A stretch of DNA of 64,000 nt from Prionace glauca (GCA_037974335.1 CM075760.1:49744469-49808468), one strand, 5' to 3'. Shown: positions 32,640 to 44,515, counted from the first letter of the stretch. A program made the numbers and translations. The notes: generated by a model from the sequence alone, not told the origin.

Positions 32640-34470
32640 CGAATGTCTGTTATACAATTCAGCGTTTCTGCAGCGTTTAATCTCGGTGACATCTAGTGGC
32701 TGCGGTTTGTACCATCTACTGCACAAGTGTTTGAAATTTAAACCAAAAATTTAAAAAATCTAACATTTCTATATTTATCCAGTGAAAATGTTCCACTCAC
32801 TCACAATGCTGGTGCTGCTGTGCAATATTTTCTGCTTGTTCGAAACATTAATTAGTTTGGTGTTGGGCGAATTGACTGGAATTTATACTAAACATTTCTC
32901 TAAATGTTATATTTGATTCTGTTGAAAGTGTTTGTAGAATTGTGCTGCGTCTGCCTGAAGCGGGGTTCAGTCTCTCAGTGATGCGTTTTTTTTTTCCTCT
33001 GGTGAGGAGATTATAAATCTGGGTGACTTTAAATACGTAAAATTTGTGAATTAATTTTTTGTTTCTGCATTGTTTGAATTCAGTGACACTGAGCTGTTAC
33101 ACGTTTTGTGATTGAATATGAACATTCTGCGGGTCGCAACTGCTTGATGCATAACTGCAGGGAGAAATAAAGCAGGCTTTATTGTATTTGTATGTTTAAA
33201 ATCTTTAGTCATAACGGCTTAAGCCGCTCGTTCAGAACATAGTTTGTCACTGCATTCAGATTTTGGGGTATCTGCAATGTTTAATCTCGGTGGCATTTGA
33301 TGGCTGGAACTTTTACCATCCAAATGTTTAAATATGTTTGAAATATGACCCAATATGAATAAGATGTGATAAAGTTTCAACGCTAATTTGTTGGACAAAT
33401 TCCACCTCCTCGCAATGCTATTGCTATTATTCTAGATTTCTGTTTAGTTTAATAATTGGTTAAGAGCTGGTTTGCTAAATTCGATATTGAGATTTATTTT
33501 GCAATGTTACATTTGATTCTGTTGAATGGATAATTGATCTGTTTTTCTGTGAAGTGGATTCATTCCCTCATTGATGTGTTTTGTTGTGTTTCTGCTGAGG
33601 AGATTCTGTGGTGCAGTCACTGTGAATGTTTAAAATTTGTGCTATGGTTTGGCTTTGTGGCATTATTTCTGTGTTGTTTAAATAGTGTATAACGGTGCCA
33701 TTGAGAGTTTAGATGTTTTCTGGTTGAACAGAAACAATCTTTGAGTTTGAAAATCCATGTAGGGAGAAAACAAGCAGGTTGGGGGGAAAGAACACCTAAA
33801 AGATATTACAGCATTTTTATAAATTTTAAATAACGCTTACAAATTCAAGTGAGTCATGACTTACAACGCTCATTCGGACACTTAGTCTTTGCTGCAATCA
33901 CAAACTTCCCATGAACAAGTTTAATAGTAAAATTAATGTAAATCAAAGAATTATTAATCGGTAATTTAACTCCATATTCACCACAGATTATTTTATATTA
34001 ATAATTTAGCAATAATCCCCTTTAATAGTTCTGTTGTATATTTCACACAATTAACATTTTCCAGACTGGAAATATTTTGTGACAATTCCAGAAGCTATTT
34101 CAATGATAACCTGCTGTTTTCACAGCCGTGCTCAGTTGAACAAGATACTTTGCATTAATCGGTACATCCCAGATTAAGTTCACATTTACTGGAATACGAG
34201 TTTTGCAGAATAATTTCCTTTTTGGAAATTTTTGTATCCGATTATTAATTTTTTTCTATGCAATTGGAACCAGATTATCCGTTCTAAGTATTTTTTTAAA
34301 TTAGATACCGAGATAATTAATTACTTTTCACATCTCAAAATTTGTGAAATTGTTTAGTGTTCCTCAATTGTTTTTACATTGTTTACGCTCAGTGAAACTG
34401 AGCAGTTCTGGCGAAATGAAAATAAAATTGCCTTTGAATATTCTTGTAGGGATAAAGCAGAAAAGTTTCG
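32640..34470 (+). repeat. Diverged tandem duplications (about 600 bp) 3' of JH
   Basis: Blocks at about 32640-33190 and 33235-33790 run in the same order: 'gtttaatctcggtgacatct' / 'gtttaatctcggtggcattt', 'catttgattctgttgaa', 'gaggagatt', then a phrase ending near '(c/t)(a/t)gggagaaa'. Part of a third copy lies at 34340-34470 ('acattgtttacgctcagtga', 'tgtagggataaagcag'). No J-like coding remnant was seen in them. They are AT-rich intron sequence. Confidence 0.55.
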
Positions 34471-34554
34471 GAAAATAAAATAAATATATGTTAGGGCATT
34501 TTATTCATGTTAACTAATGGTTACATATTAAAATAAAACATGAATTACAATTCA

Positions 34555-36190
34555 CTGTACCTCTGTTAGGGACATTACACTGCCCTGAATCTGTTATATT
34601 CGAAGTCCTCATTTTCAGAAAAATAATTGCCCAGTTTTTGTGATTTGAGACAGTCAGGGAGAAATAGTTAAAAGGCAAAGGGAGTTTTAAAATGAACAGC
34701 AGGTTAATTTAAAATTTTTATTGATTTTTTCACTGTTGTAATTTGACCTTTGATCAATTAGAATCAAACAGTTTATAAAAATTTGACAGACTGAACACAG
34801 TTTTCTGACAGATGGAATTCGCTGACACTCAAGTAAAATTGTTCAAATGATTGTCTTTGAATTGTAGTAAAGTGTCAACAGAAACTGGCTACCGACTGAC
34901 AATTAAATGCTTGAAATTCAAAAAGATTATATAAAAATAATATGATATTATAAATACTATAAAAATAATATTAGCTCAGCACTTAATAACATCATGTCTC
35001 CCATTAATGTCAAACACAGAATAAATGACAGAATGGAAGAATAAATGACAGAATGGAAGAATTCATACTAACTGAAGCTTATGTTTAATTCTTATTAAAT
35101 ATTATAATAAAGAAAAGGTTGAGACTTATATTCTGCATCGTGTTTTCAGCGTTACAGAGGATTTGAATCAATTATCGTCTCTGTGTTTGCACTGTTTAAT
35201 TCAGGTCTTCTTTAATTAAACAATGTGTTCAGTAATGAAGTTGTTATATGGGTGGCCTAAATTATTAAATCTAGGAAACAGTATTATTGATTTCAAACGG
35301 CCAGGCCGTTACAGTCTGGACAAACTCAGAAATCTGCATTTTTAACACGTTTGTTCGTTGTAATAAGATATTTGTAGTAAAAGTGAAAAAGTAAAATATT
35401 ACAATGTGATTAGATTTAAGTAAATGAATGACAGATGTTTGAATGTTTCCATTCAGTAATTTGAAATTATAGTTTAACATTGAGATTTAATTGTAACCTA
35501 ATTATTTAACAATGTTGGGGGCAGAAGCACGTTTTGAATGATTGAAAACTCATTTTATTACAGAGAACAAATCAGCTGACAGGAGAACTAACTGACAATT
35601 AACAATAACTTAAAATGTAATATTAACGCTGATTAATTCAAAACAAAAGACCTTGAATATTGCACTAGCGTGCAAAATATCATCAGTCTTAGAGAATATT
35701 TAATTGTATCAAAATGAATTCAAAAACAAAACATTTCTTTACTCAGCTGTGCTCGGCTCGATAAGTTGTTTTGCCTTGATAATTTTGTTGATTACATTTA
35801 ATTAAGAAATTAGATCCAATCAGGTAACGATTTTCAATGTAAATATTTCCCGGTTTGTTTAATTCTTAGTGTGTCACTGTATCTCTGTTAGGGACATTGA
35901 ACTGTTACTGTGTCACTGTATCTCTGATAGGGATATTGAACTGTCCTGAATCTGTTATTTTTGCTCATTTTCAGCGAAATTACATTTTTACACAATTTTC
36001 GCGAAGTGATACAGGCAGAGAGAAATAATTAAAAGTCGAGAGGAGTTCTGAATACCCGTTTAATTTGAAATAGGTTATTGATTTTCTGTTGTAACTTGAC
36101 TATTGATCAAAGAGAACCCAACAGTTTGAAATTGACCGATTGAACAGATCTTTCTGCTGGGAACTCGACTGTTGAACTGTTTGTGTCTGT
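34555..36190 (+). repeat. Pair of about 280-bp repeats in the J-C intron
   Basis: 34555-34830 and 35905-36180 share 'tctgttagggacatt' / 'tctgatagggatatt', 'ctgtcctgaatctgttat', 'gagaaata(g/a)ttaaaag', 'ttgatcaa...' and 'aacagttt...aattgac(a/c)ga'. The 5' end of the second copy repeats again locally (35870-35945). The part between (34830-35900) is AT-rich with no recognised gene. Confidence 0.6.
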
Positions 36191-36654
36191 TCTGTTTCTG
36201 GGCGTGTGGTCACTGTGTTGGGACCAGGAATCTCCCTGACTGGTTATAAATCTTTTGATTCCTTCTCCTGTACTGCAGGAAGTGAAATTTTATTTATTTC
36301 TTCAATGCACTTGTATCTGTGGGAAATGTGACTGTTTGACTCGGTGTCTCAGAAATTAAGTCCCTGAAGCATATTGTGTCCATCAGAGAAGCAGAAACAT
36401 CAGACTTTAGAGGGAGAATTGGGTGATTTTTAAGCAGTGATGTACCGGCCTTGGGAATGTTCGATGAACAAATACAAAGTGAGATTTACTATATTGTGCT
36501 CCGTACTACAGCAGCCCCTGAACTGTTTAGTTTGACAGTTGAAGGGTCAAATTCACTTGCATATTATTTTTAATCTTCTAAAGGCATTTTAGAGACATTT
36601 GCGCGGCCAGAATTTTTAATCTAATTGTTCCTTCACAAAGTATTGATATGAAGC

Positions 36655-37025
36655 ATCCTTGAACAACTGCAGTCCATATGCTGCAGGCATCCGCCCTGCT
36701 GTTAGGCAGGAAGTTCCAGGATTTTGACCCAGCGATTATGAATGAATTGAGAAATTGTTTCAGGTCAGGATGGTGTGTGTTTTGGAGGGGAGCTTACAGG
36801 TTATAGTGTTTCAGATGTTGCTGCTGCCCTTGTCCTGTTAGGATGTAAAGGCAGCGGGTTTGGACAGTGTAATCTATGGAGCCTTGGTGAATTGCTGCAG
36901 TGCATGTTGTATATAATGCACACAGTGCTGACACTGCTTGTTAGTGATGGAGAGAGTAAATAGGGTGAATGAGGGGCCGGGTAATCTTGTGGGTGGCTTT
37001 GCCCTGGATTGTGTCAGATTGCGTG
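36655..37025 (-). mobile_element. LINE fragment, Jockey-like family
   Basis: The reverse of the C-terminal RT region: 'aggaagttccaggattttga', 'gtcaggatggtgtgtgtttt', 'ggagccttggtgaattgctg', 'ggctttgccctggattgtgt'. Same family as 12565-14560 and 20410-21165. It lies in the J-C intron. Confidence 0.7.
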
Positions 37026-37189
37026 AGGATTTACAAGTTTCTCTCATTGAGGAAAGAGGAAATTATTTAATTGAGACTGACTTGTGAAAGATTTAAATGT
37101 TTTTCCAACACTTGCCCCACAGTCCGTGTTGTGCTCGCTTGTCACTCCCACTTACTGTGCGAGTGGGTGAGTATGTGTGGAGTGAGGGT

Positions 37190-37605
37190 GCTTTTCCAGA
37201 CTGAATCAGCCAGATAGAGACTTACACACATCACACACTCTCACACACATAAATACACACAGAGAGACGCTCATATTCTCTCACACATACACACGCACAC
37301 TTACTTTCTCTCTCATACGATATCTCACACACATTCTCTTTCTCTCACGGTCTACATACTCTGTCTCAAATACAAATCCAGACATACTCTCGCTCTCTCA
37401 ATCAGTCTCTCACATCTCATACACAAAAACACTCACACGCACACAACTCCACACACATTCTCTCTTACACGCAGACACATACACACACATAAGCGTAGTC
37501 TCACGCCCTCACACACGCACTCACTCTCCCAAAGTCTGTCACACACGCTCAAGTTGTCTCACATTTATTCACACACACTCTCTCACAATTCCTCTTGCAC
37601 ACGCA

Positions 37606-37636
<31 letters not shown>

Positions 37637-38095
37637 TATTTCTATCTCTGTTGCACAGATTATCTTACACCTGTACATTCTTGCTCTCTCTCACACTAGC
37701 TCGCTCACACTCTCTCACAAACATAGACCTATGCACACACTCCAACTTACACACAGACACAGTCTCTCCCACAAGCACAGTGTCACGCAAACGTTCTCTG
37801 TCACACACACACACACACTTTGCCTCTATCACCCATGTACATTGCACACATTTTTCTCACTCACACACAATCCCATGCACACTTCCACACACTCATGAAC
37901 AGTATATTTGCTTTCTGGTAGGCACACTGCCCCCTCTTGCAAACGCAGCCCACTGTCTCACACATGTGCAAACACAGTCTGTCACACACAGGCACCTTCA
38001 CACACACATTCACCCTCTCTCTCTATCAAACACACACCCAAACACACCTCACACACTTTCCACCTCACATACGTCAGAGAGACTGTCATTTACAT
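37190..38095. repeat. (CA)/(TCTC) simple repeat
   Basis: Long imperfect tract of cacacac mixed with tctctcacac. The Ser/His/Thr-rich frames in it are artefacts. Confidence 0.95.
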
Positions 38096-38097
38096 CG

Positions 38098-38405
38098 TAG
38101 AATAGAATCACGAGATCCTACAGTACAGAAGGAGGCCATTCAGCCCATCAAGTCTGCATCAACAGGAATTCCACCAAAGCCCTATCCCCATAACCACATG
38201 TGTTTACTCTAACTAGACCTCCTGAACCTAAGGGGCAATTCCGCACGGCCAGTCCCCTGAACCCAAACGTCTTTGGAATGTGGGAGGAAACAGGAGCACC
38301 CAAAGGAAACCCAAGCAGACACGGGGTGAACTTACTAACTCCATACACAATGACTCATATCGGGAATTGAACTGTGAGGCAGCAGCGTTAATCACTGTGC
38401 CACCT
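38098..38405 (-). mobile_element. HE1-like tRNA SINE
   Basis: Reverse copy: tail 'tagaatcacgagatcctaca', body 'aggggcaattccgcacggcc', 'gggaggaaacaggagcaccc', 'agacacggggtgaac', head 'gaggcagcagcgttaatcac'. Confidence 0.8.
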
Positions 38406-38489
38406 CGGCCTCTCCCTCCCTCTCCCCCGGTAACATTTGAATGAGGGTGGGATCGAGGAGCCCGAGTAAAACTCATGTGAATAAGTTTC

Positions 38490-38730
38490 AGCGGGAAATT
38501 CTTCTCTGTTTGGAGTCATATTTAGCACAAAACAAGATGGTGATGGTTGTTGGAGGTCAAACATCTAAGTTGAGAAATCTCTGCAGGAGTTCGGCAGGGG
38601 ACTGTTCTGGGTCCAACAATCTTCTATTGCTTCATCAATGACACATTCCATCCAACATGAGGTCAGAAGTAGGGATTTCCATGTGTTACACCGGACACAA
38701 AGACACAGTCAATAAGAAGGGATCTGGCTG
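38490..38730 (+). mobile_element. LINE RT fragment, Jockey-like family
   Basis: The frame at 38441-38641 has LESYLAQNKMVMVVGGQTS, matching the RT palm region of this LINE family, followed by 'tcggcaggggactgttctgg' (the TAGVPQGSVLG block, shifted) and 'caacatgaggtcagaagtag'. Confidence 0.75.
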
Positions 38731-38950
38731 AGACTAAGTCCGCCTGGCTCCCCAATACTGGTGTAAACTTGGTGTTTGATTCCTGTGTGACCCTAGTTTT
38801 GCTGGAAGCTTCCCTTCCAGCTCCCTCAGTCTGTCTATTTGTTCACTGATCCGTGTTTCTGAAAGAAAGGCCCCGACATTAAAGCAGCTGCCCGGTGATC
38901 TACACTGATTCCTGACTTTACACAGCCCTGTTACTGAAAGCTGATCAATG

Positions 38951-41245
38951 GAGAGAATCGGGAAAAGATCGATGGAGAGGGAGAGGAGGAGGTGGCTCAC
39001 TGACTCTCTCACCCTCACCCTCACTGACTCACTCACCTTCAATCTCTCATCCTCACTCAAATAACTTCACTCACTCACCCTCACTTACCCACCTTCCCTC
39101 ACTGACACACTCTCACTCACTCACCCTCACTTACCCTCAATCTCTCATCCTCACTCAAATAACTTCACTCACTCACCCTCAATCTCTCCTCCTCACTCAA
39201 ATAACTTCACTCACTCACCCTCACTTACCCACCTTCCCTGATTGACACACTCTCACTCACTCACCCTCATTCACTCACCCTCAATCGCTCATCCTCACTC
39301 AAAGATCTTCACTCACTCACCCTCACTTAATCACCTTCCCTCACTGACACACACTCTCTCACTCACTCACCCACATATGTAGAGAATCGGGAAAAGATCG
39401 ATGGAGAGGGAGAGGAGGAGGTGGCTCACTGACTCTCTCACCCTCACCCTCACTCACTCACTCACCCTCCATCTCTCATCCTCACTCAAATAACTTCACT
39501 CACTCACCCTCAATCTCTCATCCTCACTCAAATAACTTCACTCACTCACCCTCACTTACCAACCTTCCCTCACTGACGCACTCTCACTCACTCACCCTCA
39601 CTCACTCAACCACAATCACACACCGACAGTCACTCATTCTCATTTACGCTTACTCACTCGCCCTCATTCACTCACCCTTGCTCACTCATCCACCCTCACG
39701 CACTCGCCCTCAAGCACTCCCCCTCACACACTCGCCCTCACACACACTCGCTCTCATGCACTCGCCCTCACGCACTCATCCTCATGCACTCAACCTCATG
39801 CACTCAACCTCATGCACTCAACCTCAAGCACTCAAACTCATGCACTCAAACTCAGAAACTCACTGATCCTGATTCACCCTGAGTCACTCACCCTCACACA
39901 CTCACTCACTCATAATCACTCGCTCATATTCACTTACTCACTCTCATCCATCGCCATTCACACTCACACAAGCCACCCTCATTCAACCTCACTCGTTCAC
40001 TCAAACACACGCCCTGACTCACTCATCCTCACACCCTCACACACTCACTCACTCACAATCACTCACTCATATTCACTCACTCACTCTCATCCATCCTCAC
40101 TCACCCACAAACACTCATTCAACCTCACTCGTTCAACCTCAATCACACACCCTGCCTCACTCACTCTCACACCCTGACTGATTCACTCACTCTCACACCC
40201 TCAGTCACGCACCCACATTCACTCACTCACTCACACGCACTCACCCTCACGCACTCACCCTCACGCGCCCTCATTAACTCACTGTCACTCAGCCACCCAC
40301 ACTCATACACCATCACTCACTCAACCTCACTCACTAAACCTCACTCACTGAGTTAGACCCTCAGTCAGTCACCAACATTCATACTCACCGTCATTCACTC
40401 ATCCTACTAATCCACCTTCACTCACCCAGTCTCACTCACTCATCCCACTAATCCACCCTCACTCACCCAGTCTCACTCAGTCTCACTCACCCTCACTCAC
40501 TCACCCCATTCTCTCACACTTATCCCCCCTCACTCATCCAGTCTCACTCCCTCTCACTCGCACTCCCTCAGTCACCTACCCACTCTCAATCAACCTGACT
40601 CACCCCCACAAACTCAAGCTCAATGACCCTCTCTCTGTCTCTCTCACTTGCGCCATCTCACCCATTCAAACTCACTCAGACTCACGCACTTACATTCACT
40701 CACACACCCTCACATCCTCATCATCACTCAACATCACGCACCCTAACTCACAAATCCTCAATCACTCGTCCTCATCAAACACCTTCACTCACTCACCCTC
40801 ACTCTCCCACCCATCCACATTCTCCCTCACACACCACCCTCAGTAACAGACCCTGATTCACTCACTCTCACCCCTCACTTACTCAGTTACATTCACTCCC
40901 TCACCCTCATTCACTCAATCTCACTCACTTTCACTCACCCACCTCCACTAACCTTCACACATCTTCACTCACTCTCCCTCATACTTTCAATCTTGCTTAC
41001 CTACACTCATCCAACCACCTTCACTCACATTCAGCCTCCTCCACTCACCTACCCTCTCTCACACACCCTCATTTACTCACGCTCTCTCACCCTCACCCAC
41101 ACTTATTCACCATCAATCACTCATCATCACTCAAAGAACTTCACCCACTCACGTTCCGTCACACATACACCATCACTCATCCACTCTCACTCATTTAATC
41201 ACTCACCCTCACACACTCACATTCTCTCACTCACACTCACTGAAT
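38951..41245. repeat. (TCAC)-type array, about 2.3 kb, in the J-C intron
   Basis: Dominated by ctcactcaccctcac units with C and A on the + strand and almost no G. A 429-bp higher-order duplication is visible: 'agagaatcgggaaaagatcg' starts at 38952 and again at 39381, each followed by 'atggagagggagaggaggag' and the same run of repeats. Open frames inside are artefacts. Confidence 0.92.
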
Positions 41246-41249
41246 CTGT

Positions 41250-42060
41250 GTGGTGAGGGTCTGCAACGAGAGAGAAGAAAGATCTCAAGCGGCAGTTTGG
41301 TGTTCAAAGGTGGGAGCTGCACTGGGAGTGCAGAGAGCTGGAGGGAATTGCTGGGGGCTCAGGGCCAGGGGCAATGACAAAGAGTCAGGGGAGAACAGGA
41401 GGCGAGGGAAATGGCAGATAGCCGGGGTGGGGGGAGGGCAGAGAGCCAGGGGAAACAGCAGAGAGCTGGGGAAAGGGCAGAGAGGCGGGGAACAGGGCGG
41501 AAAGCCAGGGGAAAGGGCAGACAGAGAGTGGAAAGGACAGGGAGCAGGGGAAAGAGCAGAGAGACCAGTGAAAGGGGGGAGAGCCGAAAGAAAGGGCAGA
41601 GAGATGGGGGAAAGGGCAGAAAGACCAGGGAAAGGGGAGAGAACAAGGAGAAAGGGCGGAGAGGCACGAAAAAGGGCAGGGAGGCAGGAGAAAGGGCAGA
41701 GAGCCGAGGGAAAGGGCAGAGAGCCCAGGGGAAAGGGCAGGAGAGTCAGGGGGAAAGCTCAGAGAGCTGGGGGGAAGGAGAAAGAGGGGAGGGAGAAGGA
41801 AAAGAGGGCAGAGAGCTGAGGGACGGCGTGGGGGGTGAGGGAAAGAACAGAGAGCCGGGGGAGAGGGCACAGAGATGGAGGAAAGTGTAGAGAACCAGGT
41901 GGAAATACAGAGAGCCGGATAAAAGGGGAAAAGAGCCACCGTGAAAGGCAGAGACCCAGGGGAAAGGGCAAAGAGCTGGGGGAAATGGGCAGAGAGCGGG
42001 TGATGGATGGGCAGAGTGAGGAGGTTCAGAATAGAGCTAGCACCACAATCAGCTCATCTG
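41250..42060 (+). repeat. Purine-rich, AGCT-bearing repeat upstream of Cmu (switch-like)
   Basis: About 20-bp imperfect units of the type gggaaagggcagagagccag fill 41330-42000, G and A on the coding strand. Units often read GAGAGCTGGGG, and about nine AGCT sites occur across the stretch (near 41315, 41337, 41464, 41757, 41765, 41815, 41973, 42035 and 42051). It lies within 1 kb of CH1, where mammalian Smu sits, and shares its GAGCT/GGGG composition and non-template-strand G skew. Switching between IgM clusters has been reported in nurse shark. Function here is inference. The 189-aa and 184-aa frames on its two strands are composition artefacts. Confidence 0.8.
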
Positions 42061-42312
42061 TAATCTCAGTGAATGATGGAGGAGACTTCAGGGCCCAAAT
42101 GGGAAACTCTAGGTATTAATGTATGATCCTTCAATGAGTCAGTGTTGGATTTATTTGAATTTATAATCACATTTAGAGTTTCCTGATCATTCAGTAAGTA
42201 TTCATTCCGGAGGTATTTTTGAAGCAAAGTTACTAATCTCTGTTTTGTGGATTGAGAGGCAGTGAGTTGGAGAGAGGAAGGGGCATCAATCAGTTTGAAC
42301 CCAGGCAATTTC

Positions 42313-42445
42313 CAAAACTAGTGTGGAGATGCCGGAGTGAGGTTGGTGTGGGCACAGTAAGGATTCTCACAACACCAGGTTAAAGTCCAACAGGGTTATT
42401 TGGAATCACAAACTGTTGGAGCTCCCTCATCAGGTGAGTGGATAG
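42313..42445 (-). mobile_element. Penelope-like element, 3' tail fragment
   Basis: 'gtggagatgccggagtgagg', 'ctcacaacaccaggttaaag' and 'tccaacagggttatttggaa' are the reverse of the tail seen at 975, 2518 and 54463. Non-coding fossil. Confidence 0.75.
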
Positions 42446-42779
42446 TCTGAATGAAGGGAGAACTTCTTCATGAAAAAGTGTTGTTGTTTGAGAAATAAAC
42501 AGCGGTTCATCACACACTGCTGTTGTTGAGAAATAAACAGTTGCTGCAATAATTGAGAAATTTTTTGCTGTTCTCTGTTAATCCAATGAATGACATGTCA
42601 TTGTGAGACTAACAGAATGTGTTTTTTTTCTTCCTAATTTGATAGAAGTGGAGACAGGGATATGAGTTTCTACAGAGATGACAATTCCCAATTGATAGAA
42701 GTAACATCATCTCAAAGGCGGATGAAAGATTTAATCGGGAAATATTAGGGATACGTTCATAATTCTAATCAATGTTGGA

Positions 42780-42940
42780 GATAGAAACATAGAAAAGAGA
42801 AGCTGGAGTTGGCCATTCGGCCCTTGGAGCCTACTCCGCCTTTCACTTTGGTCAGAGCTCATCACTATCCTGATCACACCTACTACCCATATCCCTTCAT
42901 CCCTTTAACACCAAGAGCTATATCTAATATAGAAACCTAT
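42780..42940 (-). mobile_element. LINE 3' tail fragment
   Basis: 'gttggccattcggcccttgg' and 'agcctactccgcctttcact' match a shark LINE 3' tail in reverse, ending 70 bp before CH1. Confidence 0.6.
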
Positions 42941-43012
42941 TTGTAACAATGTTTGATGACTTAATAAATGCAAGTAAGAGTCTAACTTGTTCAATTGGCT
43001 ATTCTTTCCCAG

Positions 43013-43312
43013 CGACACCGTCTGCGCCCACTCTGTATGGCCTGGTCTCCCCCTGTCAGCAACAGAACTCCGGCGGCTCCATCACCTTCGGATGTTTGGC
43101 GATGGATTACCTTCCAGATGTCTCCAAAGTGACCTGGAAGAAAAATGGGCAAACGGTCCCCAGTGGGTTTAAGACTTACCCATCAGTGAGAAACACGAAG
43201 GGAACCTACACCCTGAGCAGCCAGTTAACCATCAGCGACTCAGCGGGAGAATGTCCCAGAATTGACTGTGAGGTTCAACACAACAGCTCAGTCAAGAACA
43301 TTGAAATACCAT
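43013..43312 (+). CDS. IgM heavy chain constant domain 1 (CH1)
   Basis: A C1-set Ig domain of the mu chain; it pairs with the light chain. The acceptor TTCTTTCCCAG precedes (G)CG ACA CCG, giving ATPSAPTLYGLVSPCQQQNS, then ITFGCLAMDYLPD (first core Cys), KVTWKKNGQ (core Trp), YPSVRNTKGTYTLSSQLTIS and ECPRIDCEVQHNSS (second core Cys, N-glycosylation site NSS). It ends IEIPC with the codon split at T/GTAAGT (43313). An upstream Cys (SPCQQQ) could make the light-chain disulphide. An extra Cys in GEC is odd. The order J, then CH1 in the same phase supports direct VDJ-C splicing. Confidence 0.95.
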
Positions 43313-43449
43313 GTAAGTATTATGGAGCTTGTGTGAAACAGAAACACTGTGGTTAACATGTAGGGCCTTGGTTATAACTCAGTTAAATAGATGTGCATCA
43401 TTCGGCCCTCTGGATTGGTCCAGTTAGTGTCTATTGACTGCAAATGAGT

Positions 43450-43665
43450 TAGAACATAGAACATAGAACATTACAGCGCAGTCCAGGCCATTCGGCCCTC
43501 GATGTTGCGCTGACCAGTGGAACCAATCTAATGACCCTCTAACCTAAACTATTCCAATATTATCCATATGACTATCCACTGACCATTTGAACGCCCTTAA
43601 AGTTGGCGAGTCCGCAATTGCTGCAGACAGGGCTTTCCAAGCCCTTACTACCCTCAGTTGACAAA
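43450..43665 (-). mobile_element. CR1-like LINE 3' fragment in the CH1-CH2 intron
   Basis: 'cattcggccctcgatgttgc' tail, then a reverse-coded C-terminus ([20 protein letters not shown]). Confidence 0.75.
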
Positions 43666-43723
43666 AGTTTAATTGATCCACATCTTCTGCAGGAAATGAC
43701 TGATCTGTTTTTTTTCCCTGAAG

Positions 43724-44038
43724 GCCCTCCGCCTGTGATCCATCCAACTCTTATCCTCACCGTGAGTTCCAGTGAAGAAATCTCACACAGGAAATTCGCA
43801 ATCATCGTCTGTTCAATCATCGATTTCCAGCCAGGGTCAATGGAAGTGAGTTGGCTGAAGAATGGGGAACCCACGCATTCAGGAATTGTCACCTCTCCCC
43901 CCTGTCGATTGAACGGGAACTTCTCGGCCAGCAGTCGGCTGACAGTCTCCGCTGGGGAATGGTTCAGCAAAGCGGTCTATACCTGCCAGGTCACTCACCG
44001 AGGAGACACTCAGAGTCAGAACATCAGCGTATCTCGGG
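43724..44038 (+). CDS. IgM heavy chain constant domain 2 (CH2)
   Basis: Starts after the acceptor TTTTTCCCTGAAG with [19 protein letters not shown], where the first Cys codon is completed from CH1. Core residues are Cys in [11 protein letters not shown], Trp in VSWLKNG and Cys in AVYTCQVTH. An additional Cys lies in [11 protein letters not shown] next to an N-glycosylation site (NFS). It ends SQNISVSRG at G/GTAAGA (44039). In IgM, CH2 occupies the hinge position; CPPP and the extra Cys are likely points for inter-chain disulphides. This is family-level inference. Confidence 0.95.
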
Positions 44039-44229
44039 GTAAGAGACTCAAACAGAGGACAACATATATCATTCTGATGTTAATCAGAATTAGGGATCTA
44101 TTAAAGTTGGTACAAAGCATAGAACAACTTGTGAGTTATTGTCCTGTAGTTTGCTGCATTAGGACAATATCTCATTCAGAATTTCATCAGAAAAACAATT
44201 TTTTGTTATCCCTTCCTGAGATGTGCATT

Positions 44230-44515
44230 TATTTCCCAAACCTGAGGGCACTGAAGTGTCACTCACGTTGCTGTGAATCTGGAGTCACATGCATGCCAGG
44301 CCAGATAAAGACAGCAGGTTGATTTTGGTAAGGAACATTTGTGAACTAGGAGGGGTTTTACAGCAATAGCTTCATGAGAACCATTTCAACTTTGAATTAC
44401 ACGTTTTTACAAAATTCAAATTTCACATTAGCAATGATGGGATTCGAATCTGTGTCCCCAGAGTCTTGCCCGAGGTTATAAGCCCATTGACAACACCATA
44501 TACCACAGGCTCCCC
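44230..44515 (-). mobile_element. SINE in the CH2-CH3 intron
   Basis: 'gttgctgtgaatctggagtc', 'catgccaggccagataaaga' and a reverse tRNA-like head 'gatgggattcgaatctgtgt'. Same family as 23696-23960. Confidence 0.65.

Noticed and set aside
37554-38212. Ser/His/Thr-rich frames
   Set aside because: Frames in CA/TCTC simple repeat and a SINE.
38951-41245. CRISPR-like or satellite centromere array
   Set aside because: Short degenerate TCAC units without unique spacers in a vertebrate locus; simple repeat.
41250-41939. 189-aa Arg/Glu/Gly-rich (+) and 184-aa Ser/Pro/Leu-rich (-) frames
   Set aside because: Composition artefacts of the purine repeat upstream of Cmu; no domain, no splice or start context.
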